64,000 bases of DNA from CAZDVQ01 sp964508975 (GCA_964508975.1 CAZDVQ010000003.1:1-64000); one strand, 5' to 3'. Counted from the first letter of the stretch, positions 27,433 to 37,330 are shown. Notes: generated from the sequence alone by a model not told the origin. Numbers and translations: made by a program.

Positions 27433-28563
27433 ATGATTCAAAGAGTACTAAAACAACAACTAGAACAACGCTGGGATAGCGGCAAAGCCATCATTGTGCT
27501 AGGGCCACGACAAGTAGGGAAAACCACCTTGCTGAAACAAATTTGTGAAGAAAAAGGCAATTACCTATTCCTGAATGGCGACGAAAGTGCCGTGGTAGAA
27601 GCCCTGGAAAATGCTAGCGAAACTAAGCTACGTCAAATTATCGGTTCAAAAGACATCCTGTTCATCGACGAGGCCCAGCGTGTGCGCAACGTAGGCTTAA
27701 GTCTTAAGATAATCACCGACCAAATACCCGAGGTTAAACTGCTGGTAAGCGGTTCGTCCTCACTTGACCTTGCCAGCGAATTGAACGAACCCTTAACTGG
27801 GCGCAAGTGGGAGTTCAACATGTTCCCGGTATCGTGGTCTGAACTAAGCAACCATTTGGGCTACCTGGAGGCCAAGAAACACCTTGAGCTACGGCTTATA
27901 TATGGCATGTACCCAGATGTCATCAACCAAATGGGTGATGAGCGCGAAGTACTGGGCCAACTGAGCAGCAGTTACCTGTACAAAGATGTATTACAGTTTG
28001 CCAACATCCGCAAACCAGAGCAGCTTGATAAACTGTTGACGGCATTGGCCTTGCAACTGGGTTCAGAAGTTTCCTTCCATGAACTGTCGCAATTGCTAGG
28101 TATTGACAGGGCTACGGTAGAGCATTATATCAACTTGCTAGAAAAAGCCTTTATCCTGTTCCGGCTACCTCCACTGAGCCGCAACCTACGCAATGAAATT
28201 AATACCAACCGGAAGATTTTTTTCTACGACAATGGTATCCGGAATGCTATCCTAGGCGATTACCGCCCACTGGCTAGCCGCAATGATATTGGTGCCCTTT
28301 GGGAAAATTTTCTAGTGAGCGAACGGAAAAAATGGCTATCCTACAGCCGGAATTGGGCTAAACCTTATTTCTGGCGGAACTATCAACAACAAGAAATAGA
28401 CTACGTGGAAGAACGCGACGGGGCTTTCACCGCCTGGGAAATGAAATGGAACCCAAAAGCGAAGGTCAAATTCCCTGCAAACTTTGTTGAAGCATATCAA
28501 CCCACAAGTACAAAAGTCATCCACCGGGATAACTTTGAAGATTTCTTGATGGATACATTATAG
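27433..28563 (+). CDS. AAA_14/DUF4143 ATP-binding protein
   Basis: A 376-residue P-loop ATPase: Walker A GPRQVGKTT, Walker B DILFIDEAQ, sensor VSGSSS. The C-terminal DUF4143 domain contains the DNA/nuclease-like EIDYVEERDG...AWEMKW segment, reminiscent of a PD-(D/E)XK core (E-x-K). A winged-helix-like segment lies around 220-260. These proteins are common accessory genes in Bacteroidota, and their function is unresolved. I start at ATG 27433 (MIQRVLKQQ); a TTG four codons upstream also exists. The duplicated promoter upstream suggests tight control. Confidence 0.88.
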   Translation: MIQRVLKQQLEQRWDSGKAIIVLGPRQVGKTTLLKQICEEKGNYLFLNGDESAVVEALENASETKLRQIIGSKDILFIDEAQRVRNVGLSLKIITDQIPEVKLLVSGSSSLDLASELNEPLTGRKWEFNMFPVSWSELSNHLGYLEAKKHLELRLIYGMYPDVINQMGDEREVLGQLSSSYLYKDVLQFANIRKPEQLDKLLTALALQLGSEVSFHELSQLLGIDRATVEHYINLLEKAFILFRLPPLSRNLRNEINTNRKIFFYDNGIRNAILGDYRPLASRNDIGALWENFLVSERKKWLSYSRNWAKPYFWRNYQQQEIDYVEERDGAFTAWEMKWNPKAKVKFPANFVEAYQPTSTKVIHRDNFEDFLMDTL

Positions 28564-28573
28564 CACTTTTAGA

Positions 28574-29206
28574 TTAGCCCAACACCTCAACGCTATCGTA
28601 ATGTTGTTTGAGTTTGTGTTCTTTTTCCAGCTTTTTAATCAATCGGCTCACCACCTCGCGGGCGGTACCAAGTTCCTGTGCTATTTCGCGGTGTGAGATT
28701 TTAATCGGGTTTTTACCGGTTCGCTTAACCCTTTCGGTCAAGAAATCAAAGAGGCGTTTGTCCAGTTTATCAAAAAGCAGGTGGTTGATGGTATTCAGCA
28801 ACTCGGCATATCGGAGGTCGTACTGCTGATAAAATAACTGGTTGAGTTTAGGGTACTGGTTAATCCACTGCGGTATTTTATCGGCGGGCAAGAGCAGCAG
28901 GGTTGAATCTTCCTCAGCGATGGCGAACACCTTGCTCTGTTCATTTTTTAAACTCGCAGCAAACGACATGACACAGCTCTCGAATGGCTCGATATAATAC
29001 AGCAGCAACTCTTTATCCTGCTGGCGGGTAAAAACTTTGAGCAAGCCTTTTTGCACAATCGGAACAACCTTTACATACTGGCCTTCGCGCAAGAGTTCGG
29101 TTTGTTTGGGCACTTCTACTATATTGGATGCAGCTATAATTTTATCGACCAGCTCGGGGCCAAAATATTGCAAACGGCGGCGGATGTCTTCAACAGGATC
29201 AATCAT
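28574..29206 (-). CDS. Crp/Fnr family transcriptional regulator
   Basis: A 210-residue regulator with an N-terminal cyclic-nucleotide-binding-type beta-roll (about 20-125) and a C-terminal winged helix (KISHREIAQELGTAREVVSRLIKKLEKE). The residues that bind cAMP's phosphate in Crp are not obvious, and no cysteine cluster for Fe-S is present, so the ligand is unknown. The ATG at 29206 is preferred over a TTG two codons upstream. It converges with the ATPase gene. Confidence 0.88.
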   Translation of the reverse strand: MIDPVEDIRRRLQYFGPELVDKIIAASNIVEVPKQTELLREGQYVKVVPIVQKGLLKVFTRQQDKELLLYYIEPFESCVMSFAASLKNEQSKVFAIAEEDSTLLLLPADKIPQWINQYPKLNQLFYQQYDLRYAELLNTINHLLFDKLDKRLFDFLTERVKRTGKNPIKISHREIAQELGTAREVVSRLIKKLEKEHKLKQHYDSVEVLG

Positions 29207-29848
29207 GGTCAAAACGCATTATGCATGCAAATTAAACGAAAATGCTGGATATTCGGCTACTACGGGTATATTTTTAGGTCGCGCCGTCGGGAAAAAAGGA
29301 CCAAGCAGGGAAATATCCATCAAAACTTGCCCAAAACACTTTTTAGGCTTGTCTAGTTAACTGGCGTTGAATCATATAATTATGAATGTTAAATATACAA
29401 CAACTGCAAATGGATATGTATGACCTTTGTACTAGGTGATAGTTTATTCACTGACCACAAAGTACAAGATGAAAAGAACAACCCAATGTCGTGTGCTTGA
29501 CTATTTCGAGTTAGGCATCCTAAAGCTATCTGTATATCATTACTGTAGATGGTTTTACCGAAAAAGATGACACAATTCATGCGTCATTTACCATAGCCAT
29601 TCCGCACCGCTGTACAGGAATACCTGACAGGGCCGAAAGGTAAAAACATACTGCTTCAATACTTTAAAGCCATGTAATTACTACAGGAGCAGGACATTTT
29701 ATGGCCCATACTTAACCCCTAAAAAAGAAGGGTAAGCACTAAGACAAAAATTAAAGTCAAATTTTTTGAACTTCTCTAAATGAAAAATTACCTAACTTGC
29801 GTTGTTATTCTGATAGTCCCAGACTTTACCACCACAAAGCAACAAATC
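29207..29848. other. Intergenic region without a recognisable gene
   Basis: About 640 bp between the regulator and the LysM gene. A 34-codon frame at 29469 (MKRTTQCRVLDYFELG...) and short frames after it match nothing I know and are broken by stops. The region is AT-rich relative to its neighbours and may be decayed accessory DNA. Confidence 0.4.
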
Positions 29849-31435
29849 ATGATACGTACCCTGCTGGTATTGCTGCTTGCTATACCAGTTTTTAAAGTGA
29901 GTATAGCTCAGCCGGAAGTCAAGATGACCGCCGAGCAATACATTGCTATGTACCAGCAAATAGCCGTTAGCGAGATGTTGCGCACAGGTATTCCAGCCAG
30001 TATTAAATTAGCCCAAGGCTTGTACGAATCATCTTTGGGCAATAGCGACTTGGCTAAAAAAGCCAATAACCACTTCGGTATAAAATGCGGCGGCGATTGG
30101 AAAGGCCCTGAATATTACAAATGGGACGATGACCCGCAGCAGTCTTGCTTCAGGGTGTTTAACAGCGCCGAAGATTCATACGTACAACATTCTGAATTTC
30201 TACTGAACCGTACGCGTTATGCGTTCCTGTTCAGCTACGCCAATACCGATTATAAAAACTGGGCTAGCGGCTTGAAAAAAGCTGGTTACGCCACAAACCC
30301 TGAATACCCCCAACGGCTTATCGGTCTCATTGAGCGCTACCAACTCAGTAAGTTTGACCAAAGCTCACAGTTGCCCTTGGCTACCACCAATCCTAGTATC
30401 CCAGAGTACAACGAGGCCGAAGCCACTAGGATAAAGAAAAAACAAGTACTTTTTGCCGACTATAAAAAAGGTATTTTTAAACAGAACGGCGCAAGCTATG
30501 TGGTAGCCAAAAAAGGTGAATCATCGCTCAGCGTAGCTGCACGTTTCGGTATTTCCTACAAAAAACTGCTCAAGTTCAACGATCTGGAGGAAGGCGACGC
30601 CCTCATGGATTACCAGTATGTATACATCGAACCCAAAAAGCTGAACTACGACGGTCCTTTCGATTTCCACGAGGTAAAAGAAGGCGAGAGCATTTACCTT
30701 ATCTCGCAATATTACGGTGTTCGGGTTTCTACGCTGCGCAAGCTAAACTACCTGAAAGCAGATGCCGAACCTAAGGCCGGTGAGAAAATTTACCTCATGC
30801 GCCCGGCTCCGGCACCGCCTAAAACCATGAGCCATGCCGCATTTGTACGCGAGTACGGTGCTACCCCGGCTGCGGTAGCTGCTGTTGAAATTAGCCCAAC
30901 ACCTGTTGCCAGCGGCGAACAAGCGCTCTTTACACCTGTATTCAAAGCTGAGCCGCAGCCTGCCCCTGCTCCGCTGCCAAGCAACCCTGTATCGGTACGA
31001 CAGCCCTACGAGGCACCCAAACCCGACGAGAACGGGTATATCAACACTGCCTTGGAGCCTAGCCCCAACATGGCCCCCACCATTTTGCCTGAGCCAGCAC
31101 TTGAGGAACCAGAGCCAAGCCCTAGCCCAGCAATTGAATTACCCAAACCCGAGGTGCCGAAACCAATTGTAATTGCTCCGGTAACGCTGCCTACACCAAG
31201 GCCAGAACAACCCAAACCCGTAGTAGTAACTAGCCCTGCGCCTAGTCCTACCGTGAACCCAGTAAGCCCACAGCCCAGTGCAATAAGTACAGGTCAACGC
31301 AAGCACGTGGTAGCCGCTGGCGAGACCTTATATCGCGTATCTAAGACCTACAACGTGAGCGTTGAAAGCCTTCAAAAGTTGAATAAATTAAAAGACAATA
31401 CCATACGTTTGGGGCAAGAGCTTTTAATTCCTTAA
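29849..31435 (+). CDS. Glucosaminidase domain protein with three LysM repeats
   Basis: A 528-residue exported peptidoglycan hydrolase. The signal peptide is MIRTLLVLLLAIPVFKVSIAQ. The N-acetylglucosaminidase domain (AVSEMLRTGIPASIKLAQGLYESSLGNSDLAKKANNHFGIKC) contains the catalytic Glu in YESSLG. Two LysM-like modules (VVAKKGESSLSVAARFG, HEVKEGESIYLISQYYG) are followed by a Pro-rich linker of ~150 residues and a final LysM (HVVAAGETLYRVSKTYN). It likely trims septal or side-wall peptidoglycan. The ATG at 29849 begins the signal peptide; the in-frame ATG at 29780 adds an implausible extension. Confidence 0.9.
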   Translation: MIRTLLVLLLAIPVFKVSIAQPEVKMTAEQYIAMYQQIAVSEMLRTGIPASIKLAQGLYESSLGNSDLAKKANNHFGIKCGGDWKGPEYYKWDDDPQQSCFRVFNSAEDSYVQHSEFLLNRTRYAFLFSYANTDYKNWASGLKKAGYATNPEYPQRLIGLIERYQLSKFDQSSQLPLATTNPSIPEYNEAEATRIKKKQVLFADYKKGIFKQNGASYVVAKKGESSLSVAARFGISYKKLLKFNDLEEGDALMDYQYVYIEPKKLNYDGPFDFHEVKEGESIYLISQYYGVRVSTLRKLNYLKADAEPKAGEKIYLMRPAPAPPKTMSHAAFVREYGATPAAVAAVEISPTPVASGEQALFTPVFKAEPQPAPAPLPSNPVSVRQPYEAPKPDENGYINTALEPSPNMAPTILPEPALEEPEPSPSPAIELPKPEVPKPIVIAPVTLPTPRPEQPKPVVVTSPAPSPTVNPVSPQPSAISTGQRKHVVAAGETLYRVSKTYNVSVESLQKLNKLKDNTIRLGQELLIP

Positions 31436-31458
31436 CTTGCGCCAAATTTCAAAAAAGC

Positions 31459-32862
31459 ATGGCCAAGAGAAGTGTTAAAATCATTCCATCTGTAGAAATG
31501 TTCGATATTGCCGACCGTGGCAAGGCCGTTGGCCGACACGAAGATGGCCGAGTGATGTTTGTTGAAGGCGCCGTACCTGGCGACGTGGTAGATGTACGGG
31601 TACTCAACGCCAAGAAAAGCCACATAGAAGGAAAAACTGAACGCATCGTTAAAGCCTCGGCTGAGCGGGTGAAACCCCTGTGTAAGCACTTTGGCCTTTG
31701 TGGTGGTTGCAAGTGGCAAAACCTCGACTACCAAGCTCAACTCAAATACAAACAACAAACCGTAGTTAATGCGCTACAACGCATTGGTAAAGTTGAAGTA
31801 GCCGAAATGTTCCCTATCCTGGGTGCTGAAAATCAATTCCGCTACCGCAATAAACTAGAATATACCTTCTCGAATAAACGCTGGCTCACCAAGGAAGAAG
31901 TAGGTATGGGCGATGCTATCGACCGCCGTGCGGCTGGCTTCCACCTACCTGGCCACTTTGACAAACTGATGGACGTGGAAACTTGCCACCTCCAGGAAGA
32001 GCCAACCAACGGTATTCGCAACCACGTGAAAGCCTTCGCCATTGAACACGATATTACCTTTTACGATATCAAAAACAAGGAAGGCTACCTGCGGAACCTG
32101 ATTGTTCGAACCAGCTCAACCGGCGAGTTGATGGTGGTGCTCAGCGTTGGTTACGACGATGATGCCATTTTGAAACCATTGCTGGATAGCATCGTGGCAA
32201 AATACCCCGAGATTACCTCGCTGTACTCGGTGGTGAACCCCAAGCTGAACGATACCATTTCAGACCTTGAAACCAAACTGTACTACGGCAAACCTTATAT
32301 CGTGGAACGCCTAGGCAATGCTCAGTTCCAGGTTGGACCAAAATCCTTTTTCCAGACCAATACCGCACAAGCTAACCGCTTGTATGAAACCGCTGCCAAG
32401 TTTGCCGACCTGAAGGGCACCGAAAATGTATTTGACCTGTACACGGGCTTGGGCAGTATTGCCTGCTACATTGCCGAGCAGTGCAAACAGGTGGTTGGTA
32501 TTGAGGAAATTGCCCCCGCCATCGACGATGCCCGCGTGAACGCTAAACTGAACGGCTACGACCATGCCCACTTCCACGTGGGCGATGTAAAAGATGTGTT
32601 GGATGCCCAGTTTGTTGAAAAATACGGCAAACCCGACCTCATCATCACCGACCCACCGCGGGCGGGTATGCACCCCGATGTAGTTCAAACACTTTTACAG
32701 ATAAATGCACCCCGCATTGTGTACGTGAGTTGTAACCCGGCCACCCAAGCCCGTGACCTTGCACTCATGGACGCACAGTACCGTGTACTGAAAAGCCAGG
32801 CCGTTGATATGTTCCCACATACCCACCACATTGAAAACGTGGTGTTGCTAGAAAGGCGCTAG
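31459..32862 (+). CDS. rlmD: 23S rRNA (uracil-5-)-methyltransferase RlmD
   Basis: A 467-residue RumA/RlmD-type enzyme. It has an N-terminal TRAM domain and Fe-S cluster cysteines Cys75, Cys81 and Cys84 (CKHFGLCGGC), with a fourth near residue 178. The SAM-binding domain includes FDLYTGLGSIACYIA. DPPRAGMHPDV and the catalytic cysteine in YVSCNP complete the active site. It methylates C5 of a uridine in 23S rRNA; which one cannot be decided from sequence. It starts 23 bp after the LysM gene. Confidence 0.92.
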   Translation: MAKRSVKIIPSVEMFDIADRGKAVGRHEDGRVMFVEGAVPGDVVDVRVLNAKKSHIEGKTERIVKASAERVKPLCKHFGLCGGCKWQNLDYQAQLKYKQQTVVNALQRIGKVEVAEMFPILGAENQFRYRNKLEYTFSNKRWLTKEEVGMGDAIDRRAAGFHLPGHFDKLMDVETCHLQEEPTNGIRNHVKAFAIEHDITFYDIKNKEGYLRNLIVRTSSTGELMVVLSVGYDDDAILKPLLDSIVAKYPEITSLYSVVNPKLNDTISDLETKLYYGKPYIVERLGNAQFQVGPKSFFQTNTAQANRLYETAAKFADLKGTENVFDLYTGLGSIACYIAEQCKQVVGIEEIAPAIDDARVNAKLNGYDHAHFHVGDVKDVLDAQFVEKYGKPDLIITDPPRAGMHPDVVQTLLQINAPRIVYVSCNPATQARDLALMDAQYRVLKSQAVDMFPHTHHIENVVLLERR

Positions 32863-32869
32863 AGCCCTC

Positions 32870-32982
32870 GCGTGAGGTGGCCGAAAGGCAGGGTGCGTAG
32901 CGCCCTGGTGCCGTCAGGCACCGAGCGTCCAGCGAGCCTGTAGGACACCGACCCCGGCGAAGCCGGGGGCACGCCCAAAAAA
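32870..32982 (-). repeat. GC-rich palindromic element, copy 12 (GCGTG/CACGC)
   Basis: Minus-strand copy with T-run GGGCGTG and ending CTCACGC; terminal stem GCGTG/CACGC. It fills most of the space between rlmD and the permease gene. Confidence 0.85.
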
Positions 32983-33002
32983 GGAAAAAAGAAAAAAACG
33001 AC

Positions 33003-34253
33003 ATGAACCAGCTGTCATTCCGCATTGCCCGTAGGTATTTGTTTTCGCGCAAATCAACCAACGCCATCAACGTCATCACGGCGGTGACGGCCAGCGGTAT
33101 TGCCTTAGGTACGGCGGCCTTCATCATCATCCTGTCGGTGTTTAACGGCTTTGAAGACCTGATTGGTGGCATGTATAACGTGTTTAACCCCGATATTAAG
33201 GTGAGTCCTGCCAAGGGAAAGGTTTTTGTGCCCGACACCCTGCAACTCAAGCAAGTACAGCAAATTCCGTCGGTAGAGGCCATGAGCTACACCCTAGAGG
33301 AAATTGCGCTTTTTGTACAAGACGATGCCCATACCATTGGTACTTTGAAGGGTGTTGACCAACAGTACGCCGCCGTTTCGTTCATCGATACCATGCTGTA
33401 TATGGGTAAATTTATTACCCAAAACAAGGGCCTCGACTATGCGGTGGTGGGCATCGGCATTGCCGATCAACTGATGCTAGCCTTTGATACCGAGCTGAAT
33501 GCATCGGTAGAGCCGTTCAATGTTTACATGCCCAAGCGGGTGCAACAAAGCAGTAGTTTTCTGGGCAGCTCGCAGCCGTTTAAAGCCATGCCGCTATATC
33601 CGGCGGGCACCTTTGAGCTGCTGCAAGATTTTTCGAACCACGTGATTACCAATATAGATTTTACCCGCAACTTGTTGAGCTACAACGAGGGCGAGGTGAG
33701 CGCCATTGAAATCAGGCTGGCCAAAGGAGCGTCCTTGCCGAATGCCAAGGCTCAAATTGCCAAACTGATGGGACCAGATTTTGAGGTAAAGGACCGTTTT
33801 GAGCAGGATGCCTCGTTTTACCGGGTAACCAACATGGAAAAATGGATTAGCTACCTGATTATCAGTTTTACCCTGGTGTTGATTGCCTTCAACATGATTG
33901 GCGCCTTGTCGATGATTGTTGTAGACAAGCGCCAGGACATCGCCGTGCTGAAGGCCATGGGTGCTAGCGACCGCCTGGTACACCGCATATTTTTGGCCGA
34001 GGGCCTGCTTATTTCTGGCCTAGGTGCCTTGGCAGGATTTATCATCGGCGGAGGCTTGTGCTTGGCACAACAACTGTTTGGCCTGGTAAGGCTGCAAGGC
34101 AGCGGCTCGTTCATTGTTGATGCCTACCCCGTGAGTATGCGCTGGGGCGATTTTTTACTCGTATTTATCACCATATTGGTCATTGGCCTGTTTGCCTCCT
34201 GGATACCAGCCATGCGTGCTGCCCGGATGAAAAGCTTGATTAGGGCCGATTGA
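33003..34253 (+). CDS. FtsX-like ABC transporter permease (LolC/LolE type)
   Basis: A 416-residue permease with one N-terminal TM (ITAVTASGIALGTAAFIIILSVFNGFE), a periplasmic domain of ~220 residues and three C-terminal TMs. The short cytoplasmic stretch VVDKRQDIAVLKAMGAS is the ATPase-coupling motif of the MacB/FtsX superfamily. It resembles the lipoprotein-releasing LolC/E subunits. The partner ATPase is not adjacent. A strong bidirectional terminator follows. Confidence 0.88.
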   Translation: MNQLSFRIARRYLFSRKSTNAINVITAVTASGIALGTAAFIIILSVFNGFEDLIGGMYNVFNPDIKVSPAKGKVFVPDTLQLKQVQQIPSVEAMSYTLEEIALFVQDDAHTIGTLKGVDQQYAAVSFIDTMLYMGKFITQNKGLDYAVVGIGIADQLMLAFDTELNASVEPFNVYMPKRVQQSSSFLGSSQPFKAMPLYPAGTFELLQDFSNHVITNIDFTRNLLSYNEGEVSAIEIRLAKGASLPNAKAQIAKLMGPDFEVKDRFEQDASFYRVTNMEKWISYLIISFTLVLIAFNMIGALSMIVVDKRQDIAVLKAMGASDRLVHRIFLAEGLLISGLGALAGFIIGGGLCLAQQLFGLVRLQGSGSFIVDAYPVSMRWGDFLLVFITILVIGLFASWIPAMRAARMKSLIRAD

Positions 34254-34292
34254 AAAAAAGCCTTCCCTGCCAATAGCGGGGAAGGCTTTTTA
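34254..34292. terminator. Bidirectional terminator between convergent genes
   Basis: AAAAAGCCTTCCC...GGGAAGGCTTTTT hairpin with A-run and T-run on both sides serves the permease (+) and the TPR-PD40 gene (-). Confidence 0.9.
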
Positions 34293-34315
34293 AGTTTTAT
34301 GCGTAAAACGATATC

Positions 34316-36460
34316 CTACTGGAAACCATCGCCCACGCGGGCATTATTTTCGTAGCGGATGATGAAAGCATCTACACGACCAAGGTCTTTCAGCTTGTGT
34401 AAAGCTTCGCGTGCTTCACGCACCGAGCCGTAATCTCCAACCATGATACGAGTCAAACCAGCGTCGTTCTTCTCCGTTTTCAGGTCGCCGATATTCGCTT
34501 CCTTGCTGAACGTTGAAGACTTAAAGGTTGTAACCGCCGAGATTTGGATGCGGTAGTACACGTTCTCTGCCACGGCATCGGCAGCGGTGCCATCTGGTGC
34601 TGGGGCATCAAGTTCAAGGCGAGGCGTAGTTTCTTTTTTGCGGCTGCTGCTCTTGCTCGATGAGGAAGATTTGCTGCTGCTTTTGCTCGACGAGGTTTTA
34701 GCTGGAGCTTTATCAGCTACTTTAGGAGTTTCGCTCGATGATTTTTCCTCGATGTAAATCTCTTCAATTTTATCTGGCGCTTCTACAATGGCGTTGTTTT
34801 CCTCCTTGATTTCTTTGAACTCGTTAGAATAATCGAAATCGGTGGCCTTGTGTGGGTCTTCAACAGGTTTGCTGGCTTCTGTTTGTACCTTCATCAAAAC
34901 ATCTTGTTCAAAAGTTTCCGATTGGGTAAACTCGTTGGTGGTAAATTCAAAACCAGTGTTTTGGAAACCAGGCTTGGTAATTTCTAATCGGTATTCATTA
35001 TCTGGAAGTAAGGCAAAGTCAAACTGTGCTTTGCCAGCGATCACTTGTTCCAAATAAAGTGTTTCAACACCTTCTTTGGCCGTATACAAACGGGCGGTAT
35101 AATCGCCAAGGCGGGCTTCGTTGGCTTCTTCTAGTACATAACCTGTAAGTTTCACCACGATTTCTTTCGACTCGAACGAGAAAATATCATCGTCCAAGGT
35201 CGAGGTGCGTAGCGGTGGTTCGCTGCGGTTAGATACAAAATAACCCTTGCTGCCTTCTGGCTTAGCAATGTAATACAGGTCGTCGGCGCTTGAGTTGAAA
35301 GGAGCACCAATGTTTACGGGTTTATCCCAAGATGCTTTTTCGCCTTCGCTCGAGAAAATATCAAAGCCGCCCACATTGCGGTGGCCATTCGAGCTAAAGT
35401 ACAAGGTTTTGGTGCTTGGGTTATAAAATGGCGTTACCTCGTCGCGGATGGTATTGATGTTGCTACCCAAGTTGGCGGGTGCGCTAAAGTTGGTACCTTC
35501 CTTGCCTGCTTGGCGCGAGCAATACCAAATGTCGAGGCCACCTTTGCCACCGTCGCGGTCCGACACGAAGAATAACCATTCGCGGTCTTCATATTCGGCT
35601 ACGAATGGATGGGTCGTCGTTTTACCGGCCACGTTGATATCTTCCTGCAACTTGATGGGTTCCGACCAGCCGCTGGCGTTTTTAATCAGTACAAAAATAT
35701 TGCATTGCGTTTTGCCTTTCACCACATCGCACTGGGTAAAGTAAAAGCGGTTGCCGCTTGGCGAGAAACTACCGTTGCCAAAATGTGGCTTGGTGATATT
35801 CTTGAAAATATCGGGTACGGTTTTCAAACTCCAAGAGGTAGCGGCTTTTTGGGCGCGGTAAATTTTTGAAGCACCATCGGCATTCGACGAGAAATAAATA
35901 ATCTCGGCATCCTTGGTGTCCATGGGGATAGGGGCAAACTCGGCACCTTGCGAGTTGATGCGCATGTCCAGCAGTTTAACCTCGTATGGAGCCTCGATTG
36001 GGGCGGCGGTAAAACTCATGCCCAGGTCGCAGCCGGCCATTTCTTCCTTGATCACGCTTTCGTACTCTTTGTAATCGCTACCGTTGTAGCTTAGGCCAAA
36101 GGCTTTAAACTCCTTGCGTGCCTTCTCGTACTCGCCCATTTGTTTCAGGGCAAGGGCGTATTTGTAGCCGGGCTTGTCAAAGTCCTTGTTCAATTCCTTT
36201 ACAGGCTCGTAGTACTTGGCGGCGTTGGCATAATCGCGCACCAAGAAGTAGCCTTCGGCCGCTTTAAAAGCGTATTCGGCTGTTTTCTTTTCGTCGTAAG
36301 CGCTTTTGTAGTATTCGGCGGCCTGGTAGTATTTTCCTTCCTCGAACAACTCTTTGGCCACTTTTACCCGTTTTTTCAGGCTCAGTTGTGGTTGTGCGAA
36401 ACTATAGGTGAAGGATGCCAGCATGGCCAATGCGAGTAGGAAAAAGTGTTTATGCTTCAT
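34316..36460 (-). CDS. TPR / PD40 beta-propeller protein with C-terminal SPOR domain
   Basis: A 714-residue exported protein: signal peptide (FFLLALAMLASFTYSFAQ), TPR-like helices (about 30-145), a PD40 beta-propeller with FSPSGNRFYF and EIIYFSSNADGAS repeats (about 170-425), and a carboxypeptidase-regulatory-like beta domain (about 430-520). A Ser/Lys-rich linker follows, then a final SPOR-like domain (YYRIQISAVTTF...IMVGDYGSVREAREALHKL). The first three modules match PorE-type proteins of the type IX secretion/gliding machinery. Those end with an OmpA peptidoglycan-binding domain, here replaced by SPOR, which binds denuded glycan. Probably periplasmic/outer-membrane associated. A TATTTTTG -7-like box is at 36532-36539. 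Confidence 0.85.
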   Translation of the reverse strand: MKHKHFFLLALAMLASFTYSFAQPQLSLKKRVKVAKELFEEGKYYQAAEYYKSAYDEKKTAEYAFKAAEGYFLVRDYANAAKYYEPVKELNKDFDKPGYKYALALKQMGEYEKARKEFKAFGLSYNGSDYKEYESVIKEEMAGCDLGMSFTAAPIEAPYEVKLLDMRINSQGAEFAPIPMDTKDAEIIYFSSNADGASKIYRAQKAATSWSLKTVPDIFKNITKPHFGNGSFSPSGNRFYFTQCDVVKGKTQCNIFVLIKNASGWSEPIKLQEDINVAGKTTTHPFVAEYEDREWLFFVSDRDGGKGGLDIWYCSRQAGKEGTNFSAPANLGSNINTIRDEVTPFYNPSTKTLYFSSNGHRNVGGFDIFSSEGEKASWDKPVNIGAPFNSSADDLYYIAKPEGSKGYFVSNRSEPPLRTSTLDDDIFSFESKEIVVKLTGYVLEEANEARLGDYTARLYTAKEGVETLYLEQVIAGKAQFDFALLPDNEYRLEITKPGFQNTGFEFTTNEFTQSETFEQDVLMKVQTEASKPVEDPHKATDFDYSNEFKEIKEENNAIVEAPDKIEEIYIEEKSSSETPKVADKAPAKTSSSKSSSKSSSSSKSSSRKKETTPRLELDAPAPDGTAADAVAENVYYRIQISAVTTFKSSTFSKEANIGDLKTEKNDAGLTRIMVGDYGSVREAREALHKLKDLGRVDAFIIRYENNARVGDGFQ

Positions 36461-36570
36461 ATCTTTTAAAGAGGGGGGTGAACTTAATGGGGGTAGCTTT
36501 AAAATCTCTTGTACTACCTAATACGCAGCAACAAAAATAAGTAACTGCCTCAACATTCGCTAAAATAACG

Positions 36571-37146
36571 TTATTCTGCGAATAATGATTCAACAACCAC
36601 AGGAAGATAACGGTATTCCAGGGCATGTATTTTGTGGGCAATGTCTTTTGGGCTATCGGTAGGTGACACGCTGCAATGGGCTTGCAGCAAGATTGGGCCT
36701 TTATCGTACTCGTGGTTGCAAAGGTGAATGGTAATGCCCGTGTGGGTTTCGCCAGCAGCTTTCACGGCCTCGTGCACGTGCATGCCGTACATGCCTTTCC
36801 CGCCAAATTTGGGCAATAGCGCCGGATGGATGTTAAGCACCTTGTTGGGGTATTTATCCAGTAGCCAGCCGGGAATCATGAGCAGGAAACCCGCGAGCAC
36901 CACGCCTTGCACGCCTTTTTCATCGAGGTAGCTCGACAGGCCCTCGTCCTCGCTGATGGCCTTCTTGTTAAACACCCGGGCTTCAACACCGTGGCGAGCA
37001 GCCACATCCAGCACGCCCGCGTCGGGTTTATTACTGATGATGCAAACAATCTCGGGGCTATGTTGCTCGCCTTTTTTAAAACGGGTCAAGAGGTTGTCGG
37101 CGTTGCTGCCAGCACCAGATGCAAAAATGGCGATTTTAGTTCTCAT
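36571..37146 (-). CDS. purN: Phosphoribosylglycinamide formyltransferase PurN
   Basis: A 191-residue GAR transformylase of de novo purine synthesis, using 10-formyl-THF. The GAR-binding N-terminus is IFASGAGSNADNLL. The catalytic Asn-His pair is in NIHPALLPKFGGKGMYG, with HTGITIH and the catalytic Asp in YDKGPIL. Length is normal. It stands alone. Confidence 0.95.
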   Translation of the reverse strand: MRTKIAIFASGAGSNADNLLTRFKKGEQHSPEIVCIISNKPDAGVLDVAARHGVEARVFNKKAISEDEGLSSYLDEKGVQGVVLAGFLLMIPGWLLDKYPNKVLNIHPALLPKFGGKGMYGMHVHEAVKAAGETHTGITIHLCNHEYDKGPILLQAHCSVSPTDSPKDIAHKIHALEYRYLPVVVESLFAE

Positions 37147-37225
37147 GGCTATTTAGTATGGAACAAAGATAAAAAAAATAGCACAGTTTTGCCTCAACAC
37201 CGCGTTATTGCGCTTGATTAGCTTG

Positions 37226-37330
37226 TTTTTTTGGGCCTCCGCCACTGCGTGGCGGCGCAGCCTTCCGGGGTTCGCGATGCTCCGTGCTACGCACCGCGGC
37301 TTCCAGCCGCGCCCTACAGGCTGCTAGGCC
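37226..37330 (+). repeat. GC-rich palindromic element, copy 13 (GGCCT/AGGCC)
   Basis: Begins with seven T and GGGCCTCCGCC, ends GGCTGCTAGGCC. First hairpin is GCCACTGCGTGGC. Confidence 0.85.

Noticed and set aside
29469..29700. Possible decayed transposase or small gene (MKRTTQCRVLDYFELG)
   Set aside because: The frame is only 34 codons, a frameshift would be needed to continue, and no family is recognisable.
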